Assembly (NCBI GenBank): GCA_963811225.1
Contig: CAWEQO010000001.1
Location: forward strand, 620,001 to 684,000
Direction: 5' to 3'
Length of the DNA stretch: 64,000 bases
Source of the DNA: CAWEQO01 sp963811225
GTDB lineage: Bacteria > Chloroflexota > Anaerolineae > Anaerolineales > Anaerolineaceae
Positions within the stretch are counted from its first letter, which is position 1; each line of letters starts with the position of its first letter. Made by a program: the position numbers and the translations under genes. The notes beneath the pieces were generated by a model. That model searched no databases. It saw only the letters and a program-made list of their open reading frames with translations, and had not been told where the DNA came from. Positions 41,046 to 50,319 of this stretch are shown one piece after another.

Positions 41046-43229
41046 CTATGGGACTTCGATCTCGAACACCCACGGACCGGGATGGACGTAACCCAGCGCC
41101 TCCTCAAAGCGGCGGAAGGCTTCCTGCTCGGTCATGCCGTCCGGCAGTTTCGAGTAGGTCAAATTCGCACCGCCCCCGCCGCCCGCGCTCATGCTGGTGG
41201 CATACTGCATCTCGATGCCCTGTGCGCGCAGTTTCTCCTGGGCAGCCTGTAGCTCATCGTCAGGAATCACCTCCGGCTGAGATTGTTCGAGCTGTGGAAC
41301 CGTTAGCGTCAGTGACCGGGTCTGCCCAGTTAGCCCCAGTAGAAAGTCGATCGTCACGCAGCGCTCATCCGGGTTGAACGCCGGAATGCCAGCAGGTTCA
41401 GACCCCTTGCCTGTATAGCCGCCGTAATCGGCATCTGCCACAAGGGTATAGCCATGAATCTGGGCTTCGTAAGCGCCAGCCTGTAGAACTGGACCTGCGC
41501 CAGGCATTCCGGCCAGCATCCAATCTTTAGGAGAAGGCTTGTTGTAGCACAGGGTGAAGCGTGCGTAGGAAGGCGTAATCTCCGCCCGCTCCAGGCGCAT
41601 GGTGATACCGTTGGCTTCCACCATCTGCTTCGGCTCCAGCACCTGCATCGGGTAGACCTTGGCGGTCGCCTCGAAGTGAAACATGCCTACCAGCCGGTCA
41701 GGGACTGATGGCAGCACATAGCCCGGTGGGAGGTAATCCGGGAAGGGCGTCGCGTCCGCCGGGCGCTGGATCACCGCCAGAGAATAGTCGCTCTGCGTTG
41801 CGCCGTCCAGGGTCAGGTCCATTTGCAAGCCGAGTTCTGCGGTTTGCAGCGGGTCTCGCAGCACGGCGCTCCAGACGCCGGTATAAGCGCCAGGTTCGCC
41901 CTTCACGCGCTGCACGGTGCTTTGACCGCCGTAACCGGCGCTGGTGAACACATTGCCCTGGCTGTCGCGCACCTCCAGGTGGCCCTTGAGGAAAACCGCG
42001 TCCGGCACGTCCGGCAGACCCAAGATGGTGTAGCCGAAGGCGATCCGCTTTACATCGGCGTAGACCCAATCCAGGCTCACGTCGACGTTGTCGAGGGTCT
42101 GCTGGTCGATGGCAGTCGGAACAGGGGTGGGTGTGGGCGTAGATTCAACCGCACCAGGCACGAGCCGGCTGGAGGGCAGGTCCACATAGAACTCCCACGG
42201 TCCTTCGGCTTTCTCTTCCGGTCCATCTTGCAGCGCGACGATACGACGGACGCGGAACACAAGAGGATCCACTCCATCCGCGTTCCCGACTGGGAAGCCC
42301 AGCTGTACACAGTGGTCGTCGGTCACTTCTTCCATATACTGATAAGCGTTGAAGCCCTCTTCGGGACGATCACCAAATTGGATCGTAGCATTTTGGATCA
42401 TCGCAAACAGCCAATCCGGGCGTGGGAAGTCGTAGCAGGCTGTCACCTCGGTCGTCTCGGGCAGCACCCGCACTGATTTCAGCCGCACCTCCAAACCGTT
42501 AACTCGCACGGCATAGGTCTGCCGGATCGGCAGATTGTTGCCCTGGTACACCGCAACGTCTTTCAGGTCGAAGTGGAAGGTCGCCAGCTGCTCTTGCTGT
42601 TCCCCGGAACCTCGCACCAGCGGCACGTCGATGCCCAGGCTCAGCTTGCCGCCGATCTGATCGACTTGAATGACCTGGTAAGAGACGTAGACCGCCTGAT
42701 GTTCTACAGCGCGGATGCTCTGGGTGTAGCCGAGCGCTTGCTGTGAGGTAATGCCCGTGAAGCTCACATGCGGCGCGCCCGGCTGTGTATTCGTTGGCAG
42801 GTCGCTGAAGCCGAGCCCGAACGCCAGCCGTCCCTCGTCCAGATAGACCCAGTCTATGCTCAGCGTTATCCCTTCCTGGGTCTGGCTCAGTCTGATCTGG
42901 GAGGCAGGCAATGGCGTGCCGAGAGGCGTGGCGGTCGGCATTAAGGTCGGCCGGGCTGTAACCTGAACGGTGGACTGCATCCCCGCGTCCAGCACGGACT
43001 GCATACCGGGATCGGTGACCATGCGGTAAACAGCATAAACGGCGGTCGATAGCACCAGCACTGCCAGAAGCGCCAGCAAGACCGTGGTCGCTAGCTTCAT
43101 CTTTGAAGGCATTGAGGACTTACTTTCGTGATCGATCTGATCCAGAACTTTTTGTGTCAGGTCTACACGTGAAGGAATATGCTCTGCGGCGGATGCATCG
43201 AGAACTTGGGCGTACGTTTTATGGGTCAT
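41046..43229 (-). CDS. Very large membrane-anchored protein coupled to an ECF sigma factor (DUF4179-like, putative anti-sigma)
   Basis: 727 residues: a 43-residue cytoplasmic N-terminus, one membrane helix (about 46-66), and about 650 residues outside. The outer part contains two tandem units. Each starts with a DWVY segment (126-129 and 387-390, followed by LAFG/IAFG and LP) and has a second beta-rich half beginning NGLEVRL / NGITMRL. Pro/Thr linkers separate them (STPTPTPVPTA). This organisation resembles DUF4179-type anti-sigma proteins of Firmicutes. The start codon overlaps the sigma factor stop (ATGA), so translation is coupled, and the Shine-Dalgarno is AAAGGAGCG. Sigma binding by the short N-terminus is inferred; no zinc-binding ZAS motif is visible. 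Confidence 0.7.
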   Translation of the reverse strand: MTHKTYAQVLDASAAEHIPSRVDLTQKVLDQIDHESKSSMPSKMKLATTVLLALLAVLVLSTAVYAVYRMVTDPGMQSVLDAGMQSTVQVTARPTLMPTATPLGTPLPASQIRLSQTQEGITLSIDWVYLDEGRLAFGLGFSDLPTNTQPGAPHVSFTGITSQQALGYTQSIRAVEHQAVYVSYQVIQVDQIGGKLSLGIDVPLVRGSGEQQEQLATFHFDLKDVAVYQGNNLPIRQTYAVRVNGLEVRLKSVRVLPETTEVTACYDFPRPDWLFAMIQNATIQFGDRPEEGFNAYQYMEEVTDDHCVQLGFPVGNADGVDPLVFRVRRIVALQDGPEEKAEGPWEFYVDLPSSRLVPGAVESTPTPTPVPTAIDQQTLDNVDVSLDWVYADVKRIAFGYTILGLPDVPDAVFLKGHLEVRDSQGNVFTSAGYGGQSTVQRVKGEPGAYTGVWSAVLRDPLQTAELGLQMDLTLDGATQSDYSLAVIQRPADATPFPDYLPPGYVLPSVPDRLVGMFHFEATAKVYPMQVLEPKQMVEANGITMRLERAEITPSYARFTLCYNKPSPKDWMLAGMPGAGPVLQAGAYEAQIHGYTLVADADYGGYTGKGSEPAGIPAFNPDERCVTIDFLLGLTGQTRSLTLTVPQLEQSQPEVIPDDELQAAQEKLRAQGIEMQYATSMSAGGGGGANLTYSKLPDGMTEQEAFRRFEEALGYVHPGPWVFEIEVP

Positions 43230-43783
43230 CGAACGCTCCTTTTGGAACCGAGCAGAGCGCGCAAGCGGGCGCGGGCGGCATTCAGCAGCCACTTGACTGT
43301 GCCTGGGGCAGCCTCCAATGCGGTGGCCATCTCGGCCTCGCTCATCTCCAGGTAATAGCGCTGCACTACTGCGGCCCGCTGACGAGGCGGCAGTGCCGCC
43401 ACGGCTGCCAGGATTGAGCGCTTTAGCTCGGCGAATTCAGCCTGGCTCTCCACTGAGGTGGCTTGCGACAGCAGCGCTTCTAGACCCTCAGTTCCGTCGC
43501 TGCCGTCCAGCGAGGCTTCCCGCGAGCGCTGGCGCATGGTATTCAAGGAAGCGTTGACAACGCTGCGCATCAGGTAGGGTGCGAAGGGTTTGCTCTCATC
43601 GAAGCGCTGGATATGGTGGTAGATGCGCAGGAAGGTATCCTGCACCACGTCCTCGGCCAGCTGCTCGTCTTGCACGATGAAATAGGCAGCCCGCACGGCC
43701 CGCACCTGATGGCGCGCGATCAGGCTTTCCAACCCGCCGATGTCGCCTCTTTTCAAGCGGCCAACGGCCTCTCGATCCGGCAT
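43226..43783 (-). CDS. ECF-type RNA polymerase sigma factor
   Basis: About 185 residues. Region 2 is LIARHQVRAVRAAYFIVQDEQLAEDVVQDTFLRIYHHIQRFD, then FAPYLMRSVVNASLNTMR. Region 4 is LPPRQRAAVVQRYYLEMSEAEMATALEAAPGTVKWLLNAARARLRALL. This is a compact two-domain ECF sigma. ATG 43783 is preferred because GGAG lies just upstream; ATG 43795 is 4 codons earlier and lacks a site. It is followed by and overlaps a membrane-anchored partner gene, the usual sigma/anti-sigma arrangement. A candidate ECF promoter upstream (43821-43847) suggests autoregulation. Confidence 0.92.
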   Translation of the reverse strand: MPDREAVGRLKRGDIGGLESLIARHQVRAVRAAYFIVQDEQLAEDVVQDTFLRIYHHIQRFDESKPFAPYLMRSVVNASLNTMRQRSREASLDGSDGTEGLEALLSQATSVESQAEFAELKRSILAAVAALPPRQRAAVVQRYYLEMSEAEMATALEAAPGTVKWLLNAARARLRALLGSKRSVR

Positions 43784-43820
43784 GGGAATCTCCATGAGTA
43801 AAGTGTAGTCCTATTTTAAA

Positions 43821-43847
43821 TACACGGGAGAAGGAGAAAAGGTTGGG
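43821..43847 (-). promoter_or_regulatory. Candidate ECF-type promoter upstream of the sigma gene
   Basis: On the minus strand CCCAACCTTTT, then CGTGTA, with 15 bases between AAC and CGT. This resembles the AAC...CGT pattern of ECF promoters and is one base short of the usual 16. It lies about 30 bases upstream of the sigma gene start. Confidence 0.35.
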
Positions 43848-43939
43848 AAAAAGAATAAATGAAGAATGCAGAGCAGTACCTGTCCGGGTGTATACTCATA
43901 GAGGCGCACTCAAACCGTAACTGCAGGAGAAGATCACTC

Positions 43940-45430
43940 ATGGATTATGACCCCGACTGTCAGGAAACTGCTTTTGCTGCCTTTCTACAGAAATTCCCGT
44001 CTTATCGAAGCACAAAAATACTGGATGATTTGCGGGCCAGCGACTACGACCGCCTGGACCGGTTGGGGCAGGTGTATCTGGATTTCACAGGCGGCGGGTT
44101 GTACGCAATGCGCCAGGTGGAGCAGCATATCGCGCTGCTGCGCGACCATGTGTTCGGCAATCCACACTCGCAAAATCCGACCTCACTGGCCTCAACCAGG
44201 TTGGTGGAGCAGGCCCGCCGGGCGGCGCTGGCATTCTTCCACGCCTCGCCGGACGAGTATGTTGTGATCTTTACGGGGAACGCCAGCGGCGCGCTCAAGC
44301 TGGTGGGTGAGGCGTATCCATTCGCGCCGGGTGGCCGCTTCCTGCCGGCCTTTGACAACCACAACTCGGTCAATGGGATGCGCGAGTTCGCCCGGGCCAG
44401 GGGGGCGCAGGTGAACTACGTGCCGCTGGCGCTGCCCGAGATGCGCCTGGACGAGGCTGAGTTGGAACGGCAGCTAACGCAAACTCAGGCCGGCAGCCAT
44501 AACCTGCTGGCCTATCCGGCCCAATCCAACTTCTCGGGGGTGCAGCATCCGCTGGAATGGATCGAGCGGGCCCACGCGCTGGGCTGGGACGTGCTGCTGG
44601 ACTGTGCGGCCTTCGCCCCCACCAACCGGCTCGATCTGAGCCGTTGGAAACCGGATTTCGTGCCGCTGTCCTTCTACAAGATCTTCGGCTATCCAACGGG
44701 GGTGGGCGCGCTGATCGCCCGCAAGGAGGCGCTGGCGAAACTGCGCCGGCCCTGGTTTGCAGGCGGAACCATCTCGATCACTTCGGTGCAAGGCGAGGGC
44801 TGGCACTACCTGCTTGAGGGCAGCGCGGGCTTCGAAGACGGGACGGTCAACTACCTGAACCTGCCGGCGGTGGAGATTGGGCTGGAGTATATTGAATTGA
44901 TTGGGATTGAAACCATCCACGAGCGGGTGCGCAGCCTGACGGGCTGGCTGCTGGAGCAAATGGCGGACTTGCGCCACAGCAACGGCCGGCGGGTGGTGCA
45001 GATCTACGGGCCGGAGACGACCGAGGCGCGCGGCGGCACAATCTCCTTCTCGTTCAACGACCCCGGCGGCGAACACCTGGACTACCGCCGGGTGGAGAAG
45101 CTGGCCTCGGAGATGGGCATCTCGCTGCGCACTGGCTGCTTCTGCAACCCAGGCGCAGGCGAAACGGTGCACCACCTGACGCGCGAGGATATGGCGCAGG
45201 CCTTCGGGCGCGGCGAGGCGGTCAGCTTCGAGGCCTTCTATAAGATGGCCAAGGATTTGATGGGCAAGGCGCCCAGCACACTGCGCATCTCGCTGGGTGT
45301 GGCAACAAATTTTGAAGACGTGTACCGCTTTATGACGTTCGCGAGCACCTTTATCGATCAGACGGCGAGAGAGATCGAGATGATCGAGTTAACGCCGTCT
45401 TGCCATGCCAGCCGGCGGGACAGCGCATAG
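43940..45430 (+). CDS. Class V aminotransferase, MOCOS/NifS-like cysteine desulfurase-type protein
   Basis: 496 residues, PLP fold type I. The start GQVYLDFTGGGLYAMRQVEQH and FGNPHSQNPTSLAST, the NHNSVNGMREFARARGA stretch, and the PLP lysine Lys247 in PLSFYKIFGYPTGVGALI closely recall the N-terminal domain of molybdenum cofactor sulfurase. A candidate persulfide Cys lies in SLRTGCFCNPGAGE (about 397-399). There is no C-terminal MOSC domain. It could deliver sulfur to a molybdoenzyme or to another acceptor; no molybdenum-related gene is nearby. ATG 43940 has GGAGA upstream. Confidence 0.75.
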   Translation: MDYDPDCQETAFAAFLQKFPSYRSTKILDDLRASDYDRLDRLGQVYLDFTGGGLYAMRQVEQHIALLRDHVFGNPHSQNPTSLASTRLVEQARRAALAFFHASPDEYVVIFTGNASGALKLVGEAYPFAPGGRFLPAFDNHNSVNGMREFARARGAQVNYVPLALPEMRLDEAELERQLTQTQAGSHNLLAYPAQSNFSGVQHPLEWIERAHALGWDVLLDCAAFAPTNRLDLSRWKPDFVPLSFYKIFGYPTGVGALIARKEALAKLRRPWFAGGTISITSVQGEGWHYLLEGSAGFEDGTVNYLNLPAVEIGLEYIELIGIETIHERVRSLTGWLLEQMADLRHSNGRRVVQIYGPETTEARGGTISFSFNDPGGEHLDYRRVEKLASEMGISLRTGCFCNPGAGETVHHLTREDMAQAFGRGEAVSFEAFYKMAKDLMGKAPSTLRISLGVATNFEDVYRFMTFASTFIDQTAREIEMIELTPSCHASRRDSA

Positions 45431-45476
45431 AGGCGGCCCCATTTGCAAAGGTCCGATTAAATTTGTGGGTAGACCC

Positions 45477-47543
45477 TTATGATTCCCGCGGATCCAGCGG
45501 GACGGTGACGCGCACGATGGTCCCTTCGCCGGGGGCGGACTGCACCAGCAGCTCGCCGCCGATGTTCTCGACCCGCTCGCGCATGCCCACCAGCCCGAGA
45601 TGGCCCTGACGAGCCAGGGTGACCCAACTCTCGGGGATCGCGAAGCCTTTCCCTTTATCCTGCAGCTCCAGTTGTGCCCTCCCGTCTTCTAGATAGAAGC
45701 ACACGCGGGCCTCACTGGCGTTGGCATGCTTGAGCATGTTGTTCATGCCCTCCTGGTAGATGCGGTACAGGATCATGCGGGTATTCTCGGGAATGGTATT
45801 CCGGTCGGCGTCCAGCCGGGCTTTAATTTCGATGTTTGGATGGCGCTCCTTGACCTGGTCGATATGCGAACGGATGGCCTTTTCCAGGCCGAAGGGGGCC
45901 AGGGCAGGCGGTCGCAGCTCGTTGCAGAAACTGCGCAAACTGACAGCCTGCTCTTCCAGCATTTCAGACAGCTGTTTGAGCTTGCTGGAGCGCTCGGCCT
46001 CGTCTTCCTCAGACTGTATCATCGAAATCTGGAAGTTGGTGGAAATCAGTTCCTGCAAGGGGCCGTCATGCAGATCGCGGGCGATGCGGGCGCGCTCTTT
46101 TTCATAGTCGTCGCTGATGCGGCGCTGGATCTCGATGCGCTCCTCGCTGCGGACCATCTCAGCCTTCAGCTCCAGCACTTCGGTCATGTCGACTGCGGCA
46201 ACGGTCAGCCCAACCATCTTGCCACCGGAATCCAGCAGCGGCTCGGCGGTGACGTTGTAGGTCTGCATCTGACCCTGGAAGGGCAGATGGACCTCGGCCC
46301 GGGCGCCTTCACGGCTCTCCAGGACCGAGCGCTTGAAATCGACAAGCTCTTGCACGTCTTCAGCCAGGAGCAGTTCTTCATCCAGCTTGCCGAGCACCTC
46401 TTCAGCCCTGAAGCCGTTGGTGGGGGCATACATCCAGGTGTAACGCAGGTCGAGATCGGTGGTGTAGACCAGGACGGGAGCGTTCTTAAGCGCCACCCGG
46501 AAACGCTCCTCGCTGGCGCGCAAGGCTTCGTTGACCTGCTTCTGGTCGGTGATATCCATGCTGCTGCCCGCCATGCCCAGGAATTCGCCGGAGGCGGAAA
46601 AATGCGATTGACCCTGCGAGTTGACCCAGCGCCACTGGCCGTCCTTGCGCCGCACGCGCCCCTGGGCGCGGAAGTGCTTGCGCTCGCGCAGGCACTCCTG
46701 GAAAACGTCGATGTAAGCGGCGCTGTCGTCCGGATGGACCAGCGGCTGCCAGCCGCCAGACTTCACCTCTTCTTCATCAACGCCAAAGAAATCCTGGTAG
46801 GCGCGGTTGACGAATTCAATCCCACCGGCGGCATCGTGGACCCACATGATGACCGGGGTGCCGTTGGCCATGATGCGGAAGCGGTCTTCACCCTCGCGCA
46901 GCGCCTGATCGATCCGCTTGCGCTCGCGCAGGTCGATGCCGATCCCGATCTGGGTATCGTCTGCGAGGCGGATATTGGACCATGCGCTTTCGATCACGCT
47001 TCCGTCTTTGCCGGTCAATTGAAAATCACGCCAGCCCTCCTGCAAGGACTGCATGAACTCGGCGACCATGCGGCGGTACTCCGGATCGGGGTAGACCTTT
47101 GCCATGAAGTCGCCGCCGTGGTTGGCGTCATCGGTCGTCCAGCCGGTGATCTGTTCGAAGGAAGGGTTGAGCTGCATGAACTGCAGGTCGGGGTGGTACA
47201 TGGTGATCATGATCGGAATGCGCTCGAAGAGCCGCTGCCACAGCTCACGCTGGCGGTGCAGCTCGGCTTCCGACCGATCGTGTCCATCGGAGTGCTGGGT
47301 AGTTGAAAGAAGCTGCTCTAGCAGCCCCTTTTCGACAGCCCGGCTTTGCTCCAGTTCCGTTTTGAGCCGCTCAACCTCTTGCTCGAGTTTGGCTAAACGT
47401 CGAAAATCATTGTCCTTTGAATCGTGCGTGTTATTTCGCATAAAAATAACCCGTGCTAGAAAGATCAAATTATCAAGGGAGAACCGCAAATACGTTGGAT
47501 AAACACAGCATCGTTGGCAGATATTTGAGCGAAGAAACATCAT
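45477..47543 (-). CDS. PAS-domain sensor histidine kinase, HisKA_3 (NarX/DegS-like) type
   Basis: 688 residues. A coiled-coil-like N-terminal region (about 47-80) precedes three PAS domains (about 85-200, 205-330, 340-460; RFRIMANGTPVIMWVHDAAGGIEFVN and RFRVALKNAPVLVYTTDLDLRYTW are typical starts), a short coiled coil, the HisKA_3 phospho-acceptor RIARDLHDGPLQELI, and HATPase_c with NNMLKHANASEA, GKGFAIP and GLVGMRERVENIGG. It has no membrane segment, so sensing is cytoplasmic. The start is set by AAGGAAG just upstream and a promoter at 47565-47593. No response regulator gene adjoins it. Confidence 0.9.
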   Translation of the reverse strand: MMFLRSNICQRCCVYPTYLRFSLDNLIFLARVIFMRNNTHDSKDNDFRRLAKLEQEVERLKTELEQSRAVEKGLLEQLLSTTQHSDGHDRSEAELHRQRELWQRLFERIPIMITMYHPDLQFMQLNPSFEQITGWTTDDANHGGDFMAKVYPDPEYRRMVAEFMQSLQEGWRDFQLTGKDGSVIESAWSNIRLADDTQIGIGIDLRERKRIDQALREGEDRFRIMANGTPVIMWVHDAAGGIEFVNRAYQDFFGVDEEEVKSGGWQPLVHPDDSAAYIDVFQECLRERKHFRAQGRVRRKDGQWRWVNSQGQSHFSASGEFLGMAGSSMDITDQKQVNEALRASEERFRVALKNAPVLVYTTDLDLRYTWMYAPTNGFRAEEVLGKLDEELLLAEDVQELVDFKRSVLESREGARAEVHLPFQGQMQTYNVTAEPLLDSGGKMVGLTVAAVDMTEVLELKAEMVRSEERIEIQRRISDDYEKERARIARDLHDGPLQELISTNFQISMIQSEEDEAERSSKLKQLSEMLEEQAVSLRSFCNELRPPALAPFGLEKAIRSHIDQVKERHPNIEIKARLDADRNTIPENTRMILYRIYQEGMNNMLKHANASEARVCFYLEDGRAQLELQDKGKGFAIPESWVTLARQGHLGLVGMRERVENIGGELLVQSAPGEGTIVRVTVPLDPRES

Positions 47544-47564
47544 CTCAACTTCCTTACGAATTCA

Positions 47565-47593
47565 ATTTTGCCAAAAAACTTAAAAGAAGTCAA
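47565..47593 (-). promoter_or_regulatory. Promoter of the PAS histidine kinase gene
   Basis: On the minus strand TTGACT (47593-47588), 17 bases, then CAAAAT (47570-47565). The ATG at 47543 lies 21 bases past the -10 element, giving a very short leader with AAGGAAG. Confidence 0.55.
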
Positions 47594-47750
47594 GATCGGG
47601 AAGGGCGAGGAAGCTTGTAAAACTCGGTTAAGATGCGCCCTGCATGCAAGAGCGAATTACCGTTTGGTCAAAGTCTTATATAATCTTTATCAAGCAGAAA
47701 GATCCAAAATCCAAGAAAACAGGGGAGATCCTGGCGCGCAAGAAGCGGGA

Positions 47751-48206
47751 TTAATCTCGCCTCTGCCCCCCCCACAGCATCCAGGCCAGCATGATCAGCG
47801 CCAGCGGTAGGAGGACGCCATTGCCCACCTGTCCGGGCGGGGTGTGGGCGAAGCTCACCGGCTTGATCCGCCCGACCAGCATGCGCAGCAGCACTTCGAG
47901 CGCCAGCAGCAGGTAGAAGAACGGTACCAGCGCGCGGTAGCGAAAAGCGACCAGCAGCTGGACGATGGCGTAGATCAGCTGCGAGGAGCCCCACAGCCCG
48001 AAGGCGAAGACAATGCCGCCGACCCCGGCGACGGAGAGATCGATGCCGGCGATGGAGCCTGCGCCGCCGTCGGGCGCGAGCAGGTGGATCAGGCTGCGGA
48101 CGGCGCTGACAATGGCGATCAGGGCGAAGAGATAAACCGGGATTTTCGAGCCGCGGACGGTGTTGTCTGCAGGCAGAGGGAAGAGGATATCGAGAATGTT
48201 TTTCAT
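47751..48206 (-). CDS. Small integral membrane protein of unknown function
   Basis: 151 residues with four hydrophobic stretches (about 22-42, 55-75, 80-108 and 127-145). VYLFALIAIVSAVRSLIHLLAPDGGAGSIAGIDLSVAGVGGIVFAFGLWGSSQLIYAIVQLLVAFRYR resembles conserved hypothetical membrane proteins of environmental bacteria; no function can be named. It is monocistronic, divergent from the MBL-fold gene. Confidence 0.65.
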   Translation of the reverse strand: MKNILDILFPLPADNTVRGSKIPVYLFALIAIVSAVRSLIHLLAPDGGAGSIAGIDLSVAGVGGIVFAFGLWGSSQLIYAIVQLLVAFRYRALVPFFYLLLALEVLLRMLVGRIKPVSFAHTPPGQVGNGVLLPLALIMLAWMLWGGQRRD

Positions 48207-48353
48207 GTTTTCATGCCCCAGTAGAAGATCGTCTAATTATAGGTGAGATCCGATCGGAAACGGGCGTACCGGGAATTCGGTACAGCCCCGAACCTGGCCG
48301 AATGCTCTATAATACGGGCAGAGTGGACTCGGTTTTTCATCAACGGAGGGAAC

Positions 48354-49019
48354 ATGGCTGAGGAAATGAAGGTCATTGACCTGGGGTTTGTCAATTGTTA
48401 CCTGTTCGACACGGAGCAGGGCTGTGTGCTGGTGGATACGGGCATGGCCAACCAGCGCGCCAGGCTGACCGGCGCTCTAGAGGAAGCAGGCTGCAAACCG
48501 GGCAATTTACAGTTGGTCGTGATCACCCACGTCGACGCGGACCATGTGGGCAGCGCCGAGTATCTGCGCGAGGCGTATGGGGCCAAGGTCGCCATGCACC
48601 CGCTCGAAGCCGCGGCGGTCGCGCCGGGTGGCGGGTCGACCACGAACCGCAAGCCGCGCATGGACAAGGTCTCGCCGCTGTTCCGGCTCATGCTGTCGCT
48701 GGAGCGGCTGATCCCTGGGATGATGCGCGCCCCTCGGTTGGAGCCAGATTTCACCATGGAGGAGGGTTTCGACCTGTCACCGTATGGGTTGGACGCCAAA
48801 ATCGTCCACATCCCAGGGCACTCGCAGGGCTCGATTGGGGTGCTGACCACCGGCGGCGACCTGATCTGCGGCGACCTGCTGACCAACAACCGCCGGGTGG
48901 CGACGCCGATCATCGATGACCTGGAGCAGTACCACCAGAGCATCGAGCGGCTGAAACAGATGGACCTGCACACGATCTACCCGGGCCACGGCAAGCCGAT
49001 CGCGCCGGAGCAGATCTAG
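48354..49019 (+). CDS. MBL-fold metallo-hydrolase
   Basis: 221 residues with the metallo-beta-lactamase fold order: VNCYLFDTEQGCVLVDTG, motif 2 VVITHVDADHVGSAEYL, HIPGHSQGSIGVL and the last ligand region IYPGHGKPI. In motif 2 the usual H-x-H-x-D-H reads H59-V-D61-A-D63-H64, so one zinc ligand is Asp. This variant is seen in some subfamilies of general hydrolases. The substrate is unknown (glyoxalase-II-like, lactonase or other). ATG 48354 has GGAGGG upstream and a TATAAT at 48308-48313. It diverges from the small membrane protein. Confidence 0.85.
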   Translation: MAEEMKVIDLGFVNCYLFDTEQGCVLVDTGMANQRARLTGALEEAGCKPGNLQLVVITHVDADHVGSAEYLREAYGAKVAMHPLEAAAVAPGGGSTTNRKPRMDKVSPLFRLMLSLERLIPGMMRAPRLEPDFTMEEGFDLSPYGLDAKIVHIPGHSQGSIGVLTTGGDLICGDLLTNNRRVATPIIDDLEQYHQSIERLKQMDLHTIYPGHGKPIAPEQI

Positions 49020-49149
49020 AAGCGAAGCCGGGCGGAACCAGCCGGATGCCGCAAGCAGCCGCCAAACCGAACATCAAGGAGAAAAATACCGGAGCATTTC
49101 TGAAACCTCAAAGAGAACCGCTCAGGATTTTATTTTAGGAAGGAAGTTG

Positions 49150-50293
49150 ATGAGATCACGAACAGCAAGGAAAGCGGGGCGCTTCGTTGTGATTGGGGCG
49201 CTGGCGCTGATGGCGCTGTGCCTGGGGCTGCTGGGGGTTTTCGCAGTCACGAACGCCAACCTGCCAGGCGCTTCGGCCCGGCCGGAAGAGTTCACCCCAG
49301 AGCAGGCGGCGCTGATGAGCGAGGCGCTGCACTTGAAGGCCGAGCTGGGCGACGAGGTGTGGCCGGGGTTCGGGCAGGCGCAGATCCCGATCCTGGCCTG
49401 GAACGAGCAGTATGCATTCCTGTGCGCGCACCCCAACCCGCCGGATGGCTGGCAGCCGCTGGAGACGCAGCTGGACGGGGGCGAGCGCTGTTACCGCCGC
49501 GAATGGCAAGACGGCCAGAATTTTGCCTACCCGGTCGGCGACACGTACACCGGGATGCTGGCGACGCGGCGAGTGGGCTTTGATCTCGCTGCGCCAGCCG
49601 TTCACGGAGATGCTGCCGGGTCCGCTCCAAAAGGTCGCGCCGGTGTACCTGCTGATCGGCCAGATGATGCAGCCCGACCGCTATATTGGCGGGCAGGTGC
49701 ACGAAACCTTCCACGCTTTCCAGGCCGAGACGATGCGCGCGCGCTTTGATGACGCTGAGACAGCCTACAAAAGCAGTGATGCTTACTGGCAGCTGGACCC
49801 GCAGATGAACGAGGCCTGGAAGGAGGAGATCGAGGTGCTGTATGCGGCGGACTACGCCGAGGAAGATGGAGAGGCCCGGTCACTGGCCCGCCAGTTCCTC
49901 GATTTGCGGTCGCAGCGGCGCAGCCAATTCTTACACAGGGAAGAACTGGCGCGCTTCGAACAGCGCTTCGAGTGGCTGGAGGGTATGGGCAAGTACATGG
50001 AACTGAACATCCAGCGGGCGGCGGAAGCTGCTCCAAACTACCAGCCAGCACCGGGGATGCAAAACGTCGACTCCTTTAAGCGCTACGCAGGCGCGCCGGC
50101 CTTTTTCAAGCAGGAAATGAACCAGATGAAGAGCCAGGCCACTCGCGAAGGCGAAACGCGCTTCTATTACACCGGCAACGCCCAGGCGCTGCTGCTGGAT
50201 CGCTTCATGCCGGGTTGGAAGCAGCGCATGGGCGAGCCGGGGGTATGGATCGAAGACCTGCTGGATGAGGCATTAAGGGCCAACGGCGGGTAG
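49150..50293 (+). pseudogene. Membrane-anchored HExxH metallopeptidase-like protein, with one frameshift
   Basis: The corrected product has about 380 residues. One N-terminal hydrophobic helix (about 12-35) anchors an exported domain with VHETFHAFQAE, a clear HExxH zinc-binding motif (codons 49700-49714), and downstream acidic/aromatic helices. The frame breaks near 49570, where an extra C appears in GCGACGCGGCGAGTGG; the protein runs ..MLAT in one frame and EWALISLRQPFTEMLPG in the next. Both halves look intact, so a sequence error is possible. The start has AGGAAGG. It is followed after 26 bases by a membrane methyltransferase gene and then a DUF4180 gene, probably as one operon. No peptidase family could be named with certainty. 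Confidence 0.6.
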
Positions 50294-50319
50294 CGCCGTC
50301 GTGCGAAAGGAGCGCTGAA

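Noticed and set aside
45726..47306. 526-residue open frame antisense to the PAS histidine kinase
   Set aside because: Antisense shadow; the kinase frame has promoter, ribosome site and complete domains.
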